In this document: in pieces, positions 23,920 to 32,133 of the stretch
How positions within the stretch are numbered: position 1 is the first letter of the stretch
Layout of the letters: every line of letters begins with the position of its first letter
NCBI RefSeq assembly: GCF_048595755.1
Contig: NZ_CP184360.1
Coordinates: 3,182,001 to 3,246,000, forward strand
Direction of reading: 5' to 3'
Source of the DNA: Luteococcus sp048595755
GTDB lineage: Bacteria; Actinomycetota; Actinomycetes; Propionibacteriales; Propionibacteriaceae
DNA: 64,000 nucleotides
Translations under genes and position numbers: made by a program
The notes under the pieces: model-generated
What the model was told of the DNA's origin: nothing
The model's input: only the letters and a program-made list of their open reading frames with translations
The model's database searches: none

Positions 23920-25664
23920 AGGTCTTCCTCTTCCCAGTCGGGGGCCATGTCACGGGCGATCTTGATGTCGTCATTGCTGGTGCCGGCGGCCACCATCGGC
24001 CAGACCATGGCGTCCTTGTTGACGACGAACTCAACCACGACCGGGCCGTCATTGATGCTCAAGGCCTTCTCGATCACCTCGTCCACCTCTTCGGGGGTCT
24101 CGGCCCGCAGCCCGACGCAGCCCATCGCCTCGGCCAGCTTGGGGAAGTCGGGGATGCGTTCGGAGTTGAGGTCGGTGTGCGAGTAGCGCTGGTCGAAGAA
24201 GAGCGTCTGCCACTGGCGCACCATGCCCAAAACGTTGTTGTTGATCACGGCGATCTTGATCGGGATGTCGTTCAGCGCGCAGGTGACCAGCTCCTGGTTG
24301 GTCATCTGGAAGCAGCCGTCGCCGTCGATCCCCCACACCACCGCGTCGGGATTTCCGGCCTTGGCGCCCATCGCCGCCGGGACGCAGTAGCCCATGGTTC
24401 CGGCGCCACCGGAGTTGAGCCACTTGCCGGGCAGTTCGTGCGGCAGGAAATGGGCCGACCACATCTGGTGCTGCCCGACGCCGGCGGCATAGATCGCCTC
24501 GGGGCCGCTGAGTTCACCGATGCGCTTGATCACGTACTGGGGGCTCAGCTTGCCGTCGGTCGGCTCCTCCCAGCCCAGCGGGTAGCGCCGCTTCAACGAG
24601 GCCAGGTTGGCCTGCCACGCGGCCAGGTCCTGCAGGGTGACCTTGGAGATCTCGGAGTTGAGCGCATTCAGGAAGGCGCGGGCATCACCGACGACCGGCA
24701 GGTCTGCCTTGCGGTTCTTGCTGATCTCGGCCGGGTCGATGTCGGCGTGGATCACCTTGGCCAGCGGGGCGAAGGTGTCCAACCGGCCGGTCACCCGGTC
24801 GTCGAAACGGGTGCCGACGGCGATCAGCAGGTCGGACTGCTGGATCGCCCCGACGGCCGAGACGCTGCCGTGCATGCCGGGCATGCCCATGTGCAGTTCA
24901 TGGCTGTCGGGGAAGGCACCGCGAGCCATCAGGGTGGTGACCACGGGGATGCCGGTGGCCTCCACCAGCTTGGCCAGCTCGTCGGCTGCACGGGCCTTGA
25001 TGACGCCGCCACCGATGTAGAGCACCGGACGCTTGGCCTCGGCGATCATCTTGGCCGCCTCGCGCACCTGGCGGGTGTGCGGCCTGGTGGTGGGCTTGTA
25101 CCCGGGCAGGTTGATGCCCGAGGGCCAGACGAAGGGGGCGGAGCCCACCAGCGCGTCCTTGGCGATGTCCACCAGCACCGGGCCGGGGCGACCGGTCTCC
25201 GCGATGTGGAAGGCCTCCTTGACGGCCTTGGGGATGTCCTCGGTGCGGGTGATCAGGAAGTTGTGCTTGCTGATCGGCATCGTGATGCCCCGGATGTCGG
25301 CTTCCTGGAAGGCGTCGGTGCCGATGTAGCTCGAGTTCACCTGGCCGGTGATCGCCACCATCGGGACCGAGTCCATGTAGGCGTCCGCGATCGGCGTGAC
25401 CATGTTGGTGGCGCCGGGGCCGGAGGTGGCGATGCACACGCCCACCCGGCCGGTGGAGACGGCATAGCCCTCGGCGGCATGGCCGGCCCCCTGCTCGTGG
25501 CGCACCAGGATGTGGCGCACCTTCGAGTCGTAGAGCGCGTCGTAGGCGGGCATGATGGCGCCCCCCGGAAGACCGAACACCACCTCTACCCCCAGACGCT
25601 CCAGCGAGGCGACGAGCGCCTGCGCGCCGGTCATCATCGGAGGGGTTGAGTCTGCGGGTGCCAT
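23916..25664 (-). CDS. ilvB: Acetolactate synthase large (catalytic) subunit
   Basis: 582-residue thiamine-diphosphate enzyme making acetolactate from pyruvate. The catalytic Glu sits in RHEQGAGHAAEGYA (about residue 55), the FAD-binding central domain follows, and the ThDP/Mg motif is GDGCFQMTNQELVTCALNDIP ending in NN. ATG 25664 is preceded by GAAGGGAA and begins MAPADST. The frame stays open further upstream through the leader region, but the leader is non-coding apart from a short peptide. Transcription must cross the attenuator at 25776-25809. Confidence 0.97.
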   Translation of the reverse strand: MAPADSTPPMMTGAQALVASLERLGVEVVFGLPGGAIMPAYDALYDSKVRHILVRHEQGAGHAAEGYAVSTGRVGVCIATSGPGATNMVTPIADAYMDSVPMVAITGQVNSSYIGTDAFQEADIRGITMPISKHNFLITRTEDIPKAVKEAFHIAETGRPGPVLVDIAKDALVGSAPFVWPSGINLPGYKPTTRPHTRQVREAAKMIAEAKRPVLYIGGGVIKARAADELAKLVEATGIPVVTTLMARGAFPDSHELHMGMPGMHGSVSAVGAIQQSDLLIAVGTRFDDRVTGRLDTFAPLAKVIHADIDPAEISKNRKADLPVVGDARAFLNALNSEISKVTLQDLAAWQANLASLKRRYPLGWEEPTDGKLSPQYVIKRIGELSGPEAIYAAGVGQHQMWSAHFLPHELPGKWLNSGGAGTMGYCVPAAMGAKAGNPDAVVWGIDGDGCFQMTNQELVTCALNDIPIKIAVINNNVLGMVRQWQTLFFDQRYSHTDLNSERIPDFPKLAEAMGCVGLRAETPEEVDEVIEKALSINDGPVVVEFVVNKDAMVWPMVAAGTSNDDIKIARDMAPDWEEEDL

Positions 25665-25775
25665 GGCATTCCCTTCGTTGCGTGCGATGGATGGAGCCGC
25701 TGCCCCATCCGATGATTGCGTGTCCTGCTTGTCCTTCTCGCGCCGTTTCGCCCACTGGACCGCAGCCCAGCCAAC

Positions 25776-25809
25776 AAAAAACCTCCGTTGCCCCTGGGGC
25801 ACACGGAGG
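25776..25809 (-). terminator. Attenuator terminator of ilvBNC (U-tract)
   Basis: On the minus strand, CCTCCGT pairs with ACGGAGG around an inner GCCCC/GGGGC, followed directly by TTTTTT (25776-25781). This is the only strong U-tract terminator noted in the window. It lies 33 nt after the leader-peptide stop and 110 nt before ilvB. Confidence 0.88.
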
Positions 25810-25841
25810 AAGCGCTTCGACCTGTTCGACGAACGGCGGTC

Positions 25842-25877
25842 TCAGCGCTTGGTGAGTACGAGAAGGAAGTTCAGCAC
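25842..25877 (-). CDS. ilvB leader peptide (11 aa, Leu/Val rich)
   Basis: A GTG start at 25877 encodes M-L-N-F-L-L-V-L-T-K-R and stops at 25842. Five of eleven residues are Leu or Val. GAGAAGG lies about 7 nt upstream of the GTG. It is followed by the U-tract terminator, so ribosome stalling at scarce Leu- or Val-tRNA should favour read-through into ilvBNC. It is too short for standard gene finding. The assignment rests on composition, ribosome site and position together. Confidence 0.85.
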   Translation of the reverse strand: MLNFLLVLTKR

Positions 25878-25953
25878 GCATCAACCTTCTCGGGCGACGC
25901 GGCGTGCGTCAACATCGCGAGACAGTCGTCTCACATCATGGACACAATGCCCA

Positions 25954-25973
25954 CGTTGCGGATACCCGCAACG
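25954..25973. other. 8-bp hairpin upstream of the ilv leader
   Basis: CGTTGCGG-GTAT-CCGCAACG (minus strand). It could terminate the upstream small membrane protein gene (ends 26059) or overlap the ilv promoter; no clean promoter was identified in 25882-26058. Confidence 0.4.
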
Positions 25974-26058
25974 CGGCAGACCCACCCGCAGAACCGACGC
26001 GGGGCGCCGGTGAGCCACTGGCCCACCCACGCCCCGCGCAAGGAGTACGTCGCCCTGC

Positions 26059-26574
26059 TCAGACGGCCTTGGCGGTCGTCGCACCGACACCGGCGCCGGT
26101 CGCACGAGCGGAGTCGAGCAGCTTGGCGATGCGGGTCAGCGCCCAACCCACCAGGGTCGAGAGCAGGCCCAGCCCCATGACCAGGGCCGAGATGCCGTAG
26201 CTGACGATGGAGGTGAACAGCGAGGCGCGCAGGAAGGAACCGTTCATGGCGCTGGTGCGCGCCTCGGTGTACTTCTCGGCGGCGGCGGTGTCACCGGCAG
26301 CTTCAGCCTTCTTGATCTCGGCACCCAGCTCGGCGTAGGTCTTGCCCTCCGCGCCGGCCAGGGCATGGGTCTTGATGATCTCGGCCTGGCTCCAGGCGGT
26401 GAAGGGACCAGCCACCTGCTTGCCGGCATTGGAGGCGGCGTCGGCGGGAACGGTGATGTTCTCGCTCTTGAGCTGGCTGGTCACGGTGCCCCAGGTGATG
26501 GCGCCGGCGACCAGCATGATGAGTCCGGCGATCATGGAGAGCAGACCGATGATCTTGACGGGCTTGGCGTTCAT
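26059..26574 (-). CDS. Small two-helix membrane protein (misnamed LigA in databases)
   Basis: 171 residues. It opens MNAKPVKIIGLLSMIAGLIM with a first membrane helix (8-28), then an Ala/Lys-rich soluble loop, probably extracytoplasmic, of about 90 residues, and a second helix (about 122-146) before a basic tail. Proteins like this are often labelled aromatic ring-opening dioxygenase LigA in actinobacterial genomes; nothing here supports a dioxygenase. ATG 26574 has CAGAGGA 8 nt upstream. Its promoter region has conspicuous GTTGAATTC repeats. Confidence 0.7.
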   Translation of the reverse strand: MNAKPVKIIGLLSMIAGLIMLVAGAITWGTVTSQLKSENITVPADAASNAGKQVAGPFTAWSQAEIIKTHALAGAEGKTYAELGAEIKKAEAAGDTAAAEKYTEARTSAMNGSFLRASLFTSIVSYGISALVMGLGLLSTLVGWALTRIAKLLDSARATGAGVGATTAKAV

Positions 26575-26612
26575 GGGAAGTCCTCTGGTTGTGCACGGCA
26601 ACTGGATGCGCC

Positions 26613-26657
26613 GTTGAATGCTTTCGAATTCAACTCCCATCTGGTTCTGAATTCAAC
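26613..26657. promoter_or_regulatory. GTTGAATTC repeats upstream of the small membrane protein gene
   Basis: GAATTCAAC occurs at 26626-26634 and 26649-26657 (23-bp period). GTTGAAT at 26613-26619 makes an inverted repeat with ATTCAAC at 26628-26634. This AT-rich arrangement is a plausible operator; no regulator is known. Confidence 0.45.
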
Positions 26658-26739
26658 ATCTTCCCTGTCGGGAAGGAGCGCTTCAGCCAATGCACAGCTC
26701 GCCTGCGACAGGGGTCACACTGCAAGCCCACAAGCCCCG

Positions 26740-27135
26740 TCAGCCCAGGATCTGGGCCAGCACCTGGTCGGGATCCTCCTCCACCTGCTTGCGGAAGAGT
26801 TCACCAAGACCGGGGTGCTCGCCATAGCGCGGCACCAGGTGCACGTGCAGGTGGAAGACCTCCTGGCCCGCCACCGGGCCGGCGCTGGACAGCATGTTGA
26901 TCCCGTCCGCGTCCAGCCGGTCCACCAACAGCCGCGCCACCCGGCTGACCGCCGGAGCGATCTCCTGCATCACCTCGGCATCCCCGGTGAGGTCGTCGAC
27001 ATGACGCTTCGGAATCACCAGGGTGTGACCCTTGTGCCACGGGGCGATGTCGAGGAAGGCGTAGGCCACGTCGTCCTCGTAGACCTTGCGGCTGGGGACG
27101 TCACCGGCAACGATGCTGCAGAACAGGCAATCCAT
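26740..27135 (-). CDS. HIT-family nucleotide hydrolase/transferase
   Basis: 131-residue histidine-triad protein, usually hydrolysing purine nucleoside phosphoramidates. It begins CLFCSIVAGDVPSRKVYEDD (CxxC zinc half-site) and has the active-site triad HLHVHLVPR near residue 95. Start ATG 27135 is 6 nt after a TAGGAT -10, so it is leaderless. It is separated by 21 bp from the dehydrogenase gene upstream; cotranscription and an own promoter are both possible. Confidence 0.93.
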   Translation of the reverse strand: MDCLFCSIVAGDVPSRKVYEDDVAYAFLDIAPWHKGHTLVIPKRHVDDLTGDAEVMQEIAPAVSRVARLLVDRLDADGINMLSSAGPVAGQEVFHLHVHLVPRYGEHPGLGELFRKQVEEDPDQVLAQILG

Positions 27136-27141
27136 GGCCCC

Positions 27142-27147
27142 ATCCTA
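27142..27147 (-). promoter_or_regulatory. -10 hexamer TAGGAT, leaderless promoter of the HIT gene
   Basis: Six nt before ATG 27135. Confidence 0.55.
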
Positions 27148-27156
27148 GGCCCGCGA

Positions 27157-30006
27157 TCACCTGCCGCGCTCATGGCCCGGCAGCCGTTCGGCGACCAGCT
27201 CCAGGACGTGGCGGTACTCCTTCCCCGTGGCCCGCGACATGCCCATCTCACAGGTGCGGTTGGCACTTGCGTGCGCCTCGATCCGCTTGCCCCGGCGCCC
27301 GAGTTCCTGCTCCAGGCGCTCCACCTCGCGGGCCTCGGCGGCAGTGGCGGAGGCCGTCAGCTCCGGATGCAGCATTCCTCGGTCACCGGCGAAGCCACAG
27401 CAGCCGGCATTCACGGGGACCACCACGTCCTGGTAGACGGCCCGGGCGCAGGCAATGGCGTCCTCGACGCAGCCCAGGTGGATCATCGAGCAGGTGGGGT
27501 GCAGCACCATCGTGCCCTGTGCCTCCAGCTGCAGGTGGGGCAGGCATTCACGAGCCACGAAGCTCACCGCATCCTCCACCACCACCGTGCGCCACAGTTC
27601 GGCCTTGTGCGGGGGCAGGTGGGTGGCCAGCCCCTCCAGCCCGTGGGTGCAGGAGGATGCGTCGCCCACGATCGGGAGGGCGCCCTGCCGGCTGGCGGCC
27701 CACAGCACGTCGAAGGTGCGCTCGGCCATGGCGGCGGCACCCTCGGTGAATCCCTTGGAGACCCACACCGTCCCGCAGCACAGGCCGCTGAGGTCGGGAA
27801 CCTCCAGGCCGACGCCGGCGGCACGGCAGATCTCGCCCAGCGCATCGGTCACGCCCCGCCCGCATCCCGATTCCGAAGGCCCGAAGATCTCGCCCAGGCA
27901 CGAGGCGAACATCACGCCCTTGGCCTGGGGAACGCTCTTCGGCTGCGGCCGGGCCGCGCCAGAACCGGGCAGGTCGGAACCGACCACGGGAAGCACGTCC
28001 TTGCTGATCACGGTGCGCCCCAGCCTGGTCGCCCCTTCCAGGACCGCCGAGGGGAGCACGTCGGCCACCTTCATGCCGGCACGCAGACCCGTGGTGACCG
28101 GCCCCCAGTGTTCGGCCAGCGCCACCGAGGCCTTGGTTGCCAGGGCACCGTGGCGTTGTGCCCGGAAGGTCTTCATGAACACACCCGTGTCGATCAGGAC
28201 GGGGCAGGCCTTGGCGCACAACGAGTCCACGGCGCAGGTGTCCACCGCCTCGTAGTCATAGGCCTTGCGCAATTCCTCGGCCTCGGCCTCGGGTCGCACC
28301 TGGATCTCGCGCAGCAGGGCGATGCGTCGACGCGGCGTGGTGGTGAGGTCCTTGGAGGGGCAAGTCGGCTCGCAGTAGCCACACTCGACGCACCGGTCGA
28401 CGAAGTCGTCCACCTGCGGCATCGTCTTGAGGTTCTCCAGGTGCCCCGTGGGGCTCTCGTCGAGCAGGGTCCCCGGGTTCAGGATGGCCTTCGGATCGGC
28501 CAGCTGCTTCACCTGGCGCATCACCTCGTAGAGCTCGTCGCCGAACTGCCGACGCACATAGGGGGCCATGATGCGGCCGGTGCCGTGCTCGGCCTTCAGC
28601 GTGCCCTGACGGGCAAGCACGGCATCCACCATCTGCTCGGTGAACTCGGAATAGGTCTCCAGCTGCCGCGGGTCGGACAGGGTGGGGTTGATCATGAAGT
28701 GGATGTTGCCGTCCTTGGCATGACCGAAGATCACCGCATCGTCATAGCCGTGGGAGCCGAACAGTCCGGCAAGGTCGTCGATGGTGGCGGTGAGCGAATC
28801 GACCGGGACGGCCACATCCTCCAACAGATTGGTGGTGCCGGCCGGACGGGCTCCGGCCACGGAGGTGTAGAGCCCCTTGCGCAGGTACCACAGGTCTGCG
28901 CGCTCGGCGGCGACGTCGGTGAAGCGCGGCGGCTCGGCGATGGGCAGGCCGGCCATCACGTCGTTGAGGGCAGACATCCGAGCGGCCAGATCGTCGGGAT
29001 CGTCGCTGGTGGCCTCCACCAGCAGGGCCGCGTGGCGTTGCACCTGCAGCTCGGCCAGATCTGGGGAGGCCTCCTTGTACTGCTGGACGACTCGCAGGCT
29101 GGCGGCGTCCATCAGCTCCAGGGCGGTGGCACCGCCCTGCACCAGTTGCCCCAGGGCGTCGGTGGCGACGCCCAGCTCGTCCACCACCAGCAGGGCCGTG
29201 GCCGCGAAGGGATGCACCGGCACGGTCCGGAAGGTGGCCTCGGCCACGAAACCGAGCGTGCCCTCCGAGCCGATCACCAGGTGCTCCAGGATGCGCACGG
29301 GCTGGTCATGGTCGACGAAGGAGTTGACGCCGTAGCCCATCGTGTTCTTCATGGCGTACTGCTGGGCAATGCGCGCCAGGCTGTCGGGATTGCCGCGGAC
29401 CCGATCGCGAAGACTGGCCAGCCCCTCCCACAGGGCCGGCTCGTCCCGGCGCAGCCGCTCGTCGGCATCGGGCTGCGAAGTGTCGACGACGGTGCCGCTC
29501 GGCAGCACCAGGACCATCGAGTCCAGGGTGCGGTAGGTATTGCGTTCGGTGCCGCAGCTCATCCCGGAGGAATTGTTGGCCACCACGCCGCCGACCGTGC
29601 AGGCGATCTCGCTGGCCGGATCGGGGCCGAGGCGACGTCCGAAGGGCGCCAGGTGGGCGTTGACGCTGCGCACGGTGGCGCCCGGCTCGCACCTCACCCG
29701 CTGCCCCTGGTCGAGCACCGTGACACCACGGAAGTTCTGGCGCACGTCCAGCAGTACGTCGTCGCTGAGCGCCTGCCCGCTGAGCGAGGTGCCACCCGAA
29801 CGGAAGGTCACCCGCCTGCCCTGCTGCGCGGCCTGGCGCATCACGGCGGCGACATCGGCCACGGAAGCCGCCGTCACCACGACGCGCGGCGTCACCAGAT
29901 AGTGGGAGGCATCGTGCGCCATGCCGATGCGATCCACCAGGCGCTCGCTCACCTGCCCCTCGTCGAGGCCCGGGATCTTCCAGTCTGCTGCTCCGTTGCT
30001 AGCCAT
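27157..30006 (-). CDS. FAD- and Fe-S-containing dehydrogenase (D-lactate/2-hydroxyacid type)
   Basis: 949-residue GlcD-GlcF-like fusion. Residues ~35-260 form a PCMH FAD-binding domain (TFRSGGTSLSGQALSDD), followed by the FAD-oxidase C domain with the GTGRIM-type end. Two 4Fe-4S sites follow (CVECGYCEPTCPSKD near 545, and CAVDSLCAKACPV), then CCG-type domains (LCCGTVW, GCCGFAGDRGM). This architecture oxidises D-lactate or another 2-hydroxyacid and passes electrons to the quinone pool; the substrate is inferred. It starts at a leaderless ATG with an inverted repeat directly upstream, suggesting local control. Confidence 0.88.
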   Translation of the reverse strand: MASNGAADWKIPGLDEGQVSERLVDRIGMAHDASHYLVTPRVVVTAASVADVAAVMRQAAQQGRRVTFRSGGTSLSGQALSDDVLLDVRQNFRGVTVLDQGQRVRCEPGATVRSVNAHLAPFGRRLGPDPASEIACTVGGVVANNSSGMSCGTERNTYRTLDSMVLVLPSGTVVDTSQPDADERLRRDEPALWEGLASLRDRVRGNPDSLARIAQQYAMKNTMGYGVNSFVDHDQPVRILEHLVIGSEGTLGFVAEATFRTVPVHPFAATALLVVDELGVATDALGQLVQGGATALELMDAASLRVVQQYKEASPDLAELQVQRHAALLVEATSDDPDDLAARMSALNDVMAGLPIAEPPRFTDVAAERADLWYLRKGLYTSVAGARPAGTTNLLEDVAVPVDSLTATIDDLAGLFGSHGYDDAVIFGHAKDGNIHFMINPTLSDPRQLETYSEFTEQMVDAVLARQGTLKAEHGTGRIMAPYVRRQFGDELYEVMRQVKQLADPKAILNPGTLLDESPTGHLENLKTMPQVDDFVDRCVECGYCEPTCPSKDLTTTPRRRIALLREIQVRPEAEAEELRKAYDYEAVDTCAVDSLCAKACPVLIDTGVFMKTFRAQRHGALATKASVALAEHWGPVTTGLRAGMKVADVLPSAVLEGATRLGRTVISKDVLPVVGSDLPGSGAARPQPKSVPQAKGVMFASCLGEIFGPSESGCGRGVTDALGEICRAAGVGLEVPDLSGLCCGTVWVSKGFTEGAAAMAERTFDVLWAASRQGALPIVGDASSCTHGLEGLATHLPPHKAELWRTVVVEDAVSFVARECLPHLQLEAQGTMVLHPTCSMIHLGCVEDAIACARAVYQDVVVPVNAGCCGFAGDRGMLHPELTASATAAEAREVERLEQELGRRGKRIEAHASANRTCEMGMSRATGKEYRHVLELVAERLPGHERGR

Positions 30007-30012
30007 GGCAGC

Positions 30013-30018
30013 AGACTA
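30013..30018 (-). promoter_or_regulatory. -10 hexamer TAGTCT, leaderless promoter of the dehydrogenase
   Basis: Six nt before ATG 30006. Confidence 0.6.
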
Positions 30019-30023
30019 GTACC

Positions 30024-30038
30024 TGTGGACTGACCACA
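30024..30038. promoter_or_regulatory. Inverted repeat TGTGG-ACTGA-CCACA, putative operator
   Basis: Perfect 5-bp arms located between the -10 and -35 positions of the dehydrogenase promoter, where a repressor would block polymerase. A second symmetry, TTCGG(A)AGCGCT(C)CCGAA, lies at 30060-30077. Confidence 0.5.
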
Positions 30039-30103
30039 TCCAGACCTTGGTGGTAACAATTCGGAAGCGCTCCCGAAGGAAGGACCACGGCATCCAGGTC
30101 GGG

Positions 30104-30133
30104 CCCCGCCGTGGCCGGTGAACTCCGGCGGGG
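30104..30133 (-). terminator. Hairpin terminator directly after hisF
   Basis: CCCCGCCG and CGGCGGGG form an 8-bp stem whose base touches the hisF stop codon. Confidence 0.65.
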
Positions 30134-30895
30134 TCAGCGCACCTCGACGCCAGCGGCGCGCAGGCCGTCCTTGACCTGGCCGATCGACAGCGTGCCGTAG
30201 TGGAAGACGCTGGCGGCCAGCACCGCGTCGGCCCCCGCCTTGGCGGCGTCCACGAAGTGCTGCACCGTGCCCGCCCCGCCCGAGGCGATCACCGGCACGT
30301 CCACCACCTCGCGCACCGCGCGAATCATCTCAAGGTCGAAGCCGTCGGTGGTGCCGTCGGCGTCCATCGAGTTCAACAGCACCTCGCCCGCCCCGCGCTC
30401 GACGGCCTCCTTGGCCCAGGCGATGGCATCCAACCCGGCGCTGCGACGGCCACCGTGGGTGGTGACCCCGAATCCCGACGGCTGGCCCGCTTCGCGCCGT
30501 GCGTCGAGCGAGAGCACCAGCACCTGGTTCCCGAAGCGCTCGGTGATCTCGTTGATCGCCTCGGGACGGCGGATGGCTCCCGTGTTGATCCCCACCTTGT
30601 CTGCGCCGCAGCGCAGCAGCGCGTCCACGTCGTCGACGCTGCCCACTCCCCCACCGACGCACAGCGGGATGAAGACGGTCTCGGCGCATCGCGTCACCAT
30701 CTCGCGGGTGGTGGCGCGCCCCTCGCTCGAGGCGGAGATGTCCAGGAAGACCAGCTCGTCGGCGCCCGCTTCACCGTAGGCGCGCGCCAACTCCACCGGA
30801 TCACCGGCATCACGCAGATTGGTGAAGTTCACGCCCTTGACGACCCTGCCCCCGTGCACGTCGAGGCAGGGGATGACACGCAGCGCAACACTCAT
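30134..30895 (-). CDS. hisF: Imidazole glycerol phosphate synthase cyclase subunit
   Basis: 253-residue (beta/alpha)8 barrel that closes the imidazole ring in histidine synthesis and releases AICAR. It begins MSVALRVIPCLDVHGGRVVKG (catalytic Asp11-equivalent) and has SLDARR (second catalytic Asp) and the phosphate loops LLNSMDADGTTDG and VIASGGAGT. It stands alone here without other his genes. The leaderless start has TAGGTT 6 nt upstream. Confidence 0.97.
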   Translation of the reverse strand: MSVALRVIPCLDVHGGRVVKGVNFTNLRDAGDPVELARAYGEAGADELVFLDISASSEGRATTREMVTRCAETVFIPLCVGGGVGSVDDVDALLRCGADKVGINTGAIRRPEAINEITERFGNQVLVLSLDARREAGQPSGFGVTTHGGRRSAGLDAIAWAKEAVERGAGEVLLNSMDADGTTDGFDLEMIRAVREVVDVPVIASGGAGTVQHFVDAAKAGADAVLAASVFHYGTLSIGQVKDGLRAAGVEVR

Positions 30896-30901
30896 GGGGC
30901 G

Positions 30902-30907
30902 AACCTA
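30902..30907 (-). promoter_or_regulatory. -10 hexamer TAGGTT, leaderless promoter of hisF
   Basis: Six nt before ATG 30895. Confidence 0.55.
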
Positions 30908-30967
30908 TCGGGCTGGGCGCGCCCTGCGGTGTCGGGTCTCGCCTTGCGGCACCCCGATCGGCGACGA

Positions 30968-32023
30968 TCAGTACTTGCCCGGGTCCACCGACGGGTCGAC
31001 GTCGATGGTGCCCTCACCGGGCCACTCCCCGGCGGCCTGCGGCTCGGCCGGGGTGTCGGCCTGCTCGCCGCGGCCCTGCCCGTGGCCGTGGCGGCTCGGC
31101 AGCAGGGCCAGGATGCCCACCACGATCGAACCGACGACGAAGCCGATGACGGCCGAGCCGAGGGTATTGGTCAACCACCCCAGCACTCCCGCCACGCTGG
31201 CGGGCACGGCGTGGGCGACGAGCTCCTCCATGTGGTGCACGAACTGGTAGGGGGCGTGCAGCCCCAGCTCGTCGGCACCCACCATCAGGATGTGGCCACC
31301 CACCCAGAGCATCGCGGCCAGGCCGACGGTGGAGAGGATCTTGAGGATGACGGGCATCGACTTGACCACCAGGGCGCCCGACTTGATGCCCCGCTTGGTC
31401 ATGCCCAGGCCGATGTCGTCGAGCTTCACGATGATGGCGACCACGCCGTAGACCAGGAAGGTGATCAGCAGGGCCACCACCACCAGGCTGGCGATGCGCG
31501 TGAGCAGGGGCTGGTCGGCCACCTCGTTGAGCGAGATCACCATGATCTCGGCGGACAGGATGAAGTCGGTGGTGATGGCGCCCTTCACCATCTTGTCCTC
31601 CTGCTCCTTGCCCTCCAGCACCACGGGGGTTCCGGGGTCGCCCCCGGCGCCCTCGCCGTGGCCGTGTCCGGTGAGCATGCCCCAGATCTTGTGGGCGCCC
31701 TCGTAGGCCAGGTAGGTACCGCCCAGCATCAGGATCGGGGTGAGCAGCCACGGCAGGTAGATGCTCAGCAGGATCGCCACCGGGAGGATGAAGACGAGCT
31801 TGTTGCGGATCGATCCGATCGCGATGCGCTTGATGATCGGCAGTTCGCGGTCGGGGGTGACGCCCTGGACGTACTGCGGGGTCACGGCGGTGTCGTCCAC
31901 CACCACACCGGTGGCCTTGATGCTCGCCCTGCCGGCCGCGGCACCAACATCGTCCACCGAGGCCGCCGCGATCTTCGCGATCGCCGCCACGTCATCCAGC
32001 AGTGCTGCAAGGCCACCGGCCAT
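30968..32023 (-). CDS. DUF808 (YedI-like) integral membrane protein
   Basis: 351 residues. The N-terminus MAGGLAALLDDVAAIAKIAAASVDDVGAAAGRASIKATGVVVDD is the classic start of DUF808/YedI proteins, followed by about seven membrane segments and an acidic tail (ENDS in DVDPSVDPGKY-like residues). Its function is unknown across the family. ATG 32023 has GGAGAA 8 nt upstream. Upstream comes helY on the same strand, with about 110 bp between. Confidence 0.88.
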   Translation of the reverse strand: MAGGLAALLDDVAAIAKIAAASVDDVGAAAGRASIKATGVVVDDTAVTPQYVQGVTPDRELPIIKRIAIGSIRNKLVFILPVAILLSIYLPWLLTPILMLGGTYLAYEGAHKIWGMLTGHGHGEGAGGDPGTPVVLEGKEQEDKMVKGAITTDFILSAEIMVISLNEVADQPLLTRIASLVVVALLITFLVYGVVAIIVKLDDIGLGMTKRGIKSGALVVKSMPVILKILSTVGLAAMLWVGGHILMVGADELGLHAPYQFVHHMEELVAHAVPASVAGVLGWLTNTLGSAVIGFVVGSIVVGILALLPSRHGHGQGRGEQADTPAEPQAAGEWPGEGTIDVDPSVDPGKY

Positions 32024-32133
32024 GGGTGTTCTCCATTTCGGGAAGGTCAGGTCAACGGCTCGGAGGGCAGCGCCGGCCGGGGCCGGACGCCCACGTCGAT
32101 CGCCACGGCAATGGTAGCGACACCGCAGCAGGT

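Noticed and set aside
25665..25802. IlvB start at 25802
   Set aside because: The upstream part runs through the attenuator stem and has no ribosome site. ATG 25664 has GAAGGGAA and begins a standard IlvB.
25879..25884. ATG 25881 or 25884 as the ilv leader-peptide start
   Set aside because: These ATGs open a different frame that runs through the terminator into ilvB without a stop nearby and has no Leu/Val cluster. The GTG 25877 frame has both the composition and a proper stop.
26059..26574. Aromatic ring-opening dioxygenase LigA
   Set aside because: A common database label for this protein type, but the sequence is a two-helix membrane protein with no metal or substrate motif.
26365..30033. 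1222-residue plus-strand open frame
   Set aside because: It is the antisense shadow of the HIT and dehydrogenase genes: Gly/His/Gln-rich composition, no domain pattern, no promoter or ribosome site. Such long shadows are common at this GC content (also 55-1611, 20249-22354, 24177-25649, 49382-52027 upstream part, and 55052-57022).
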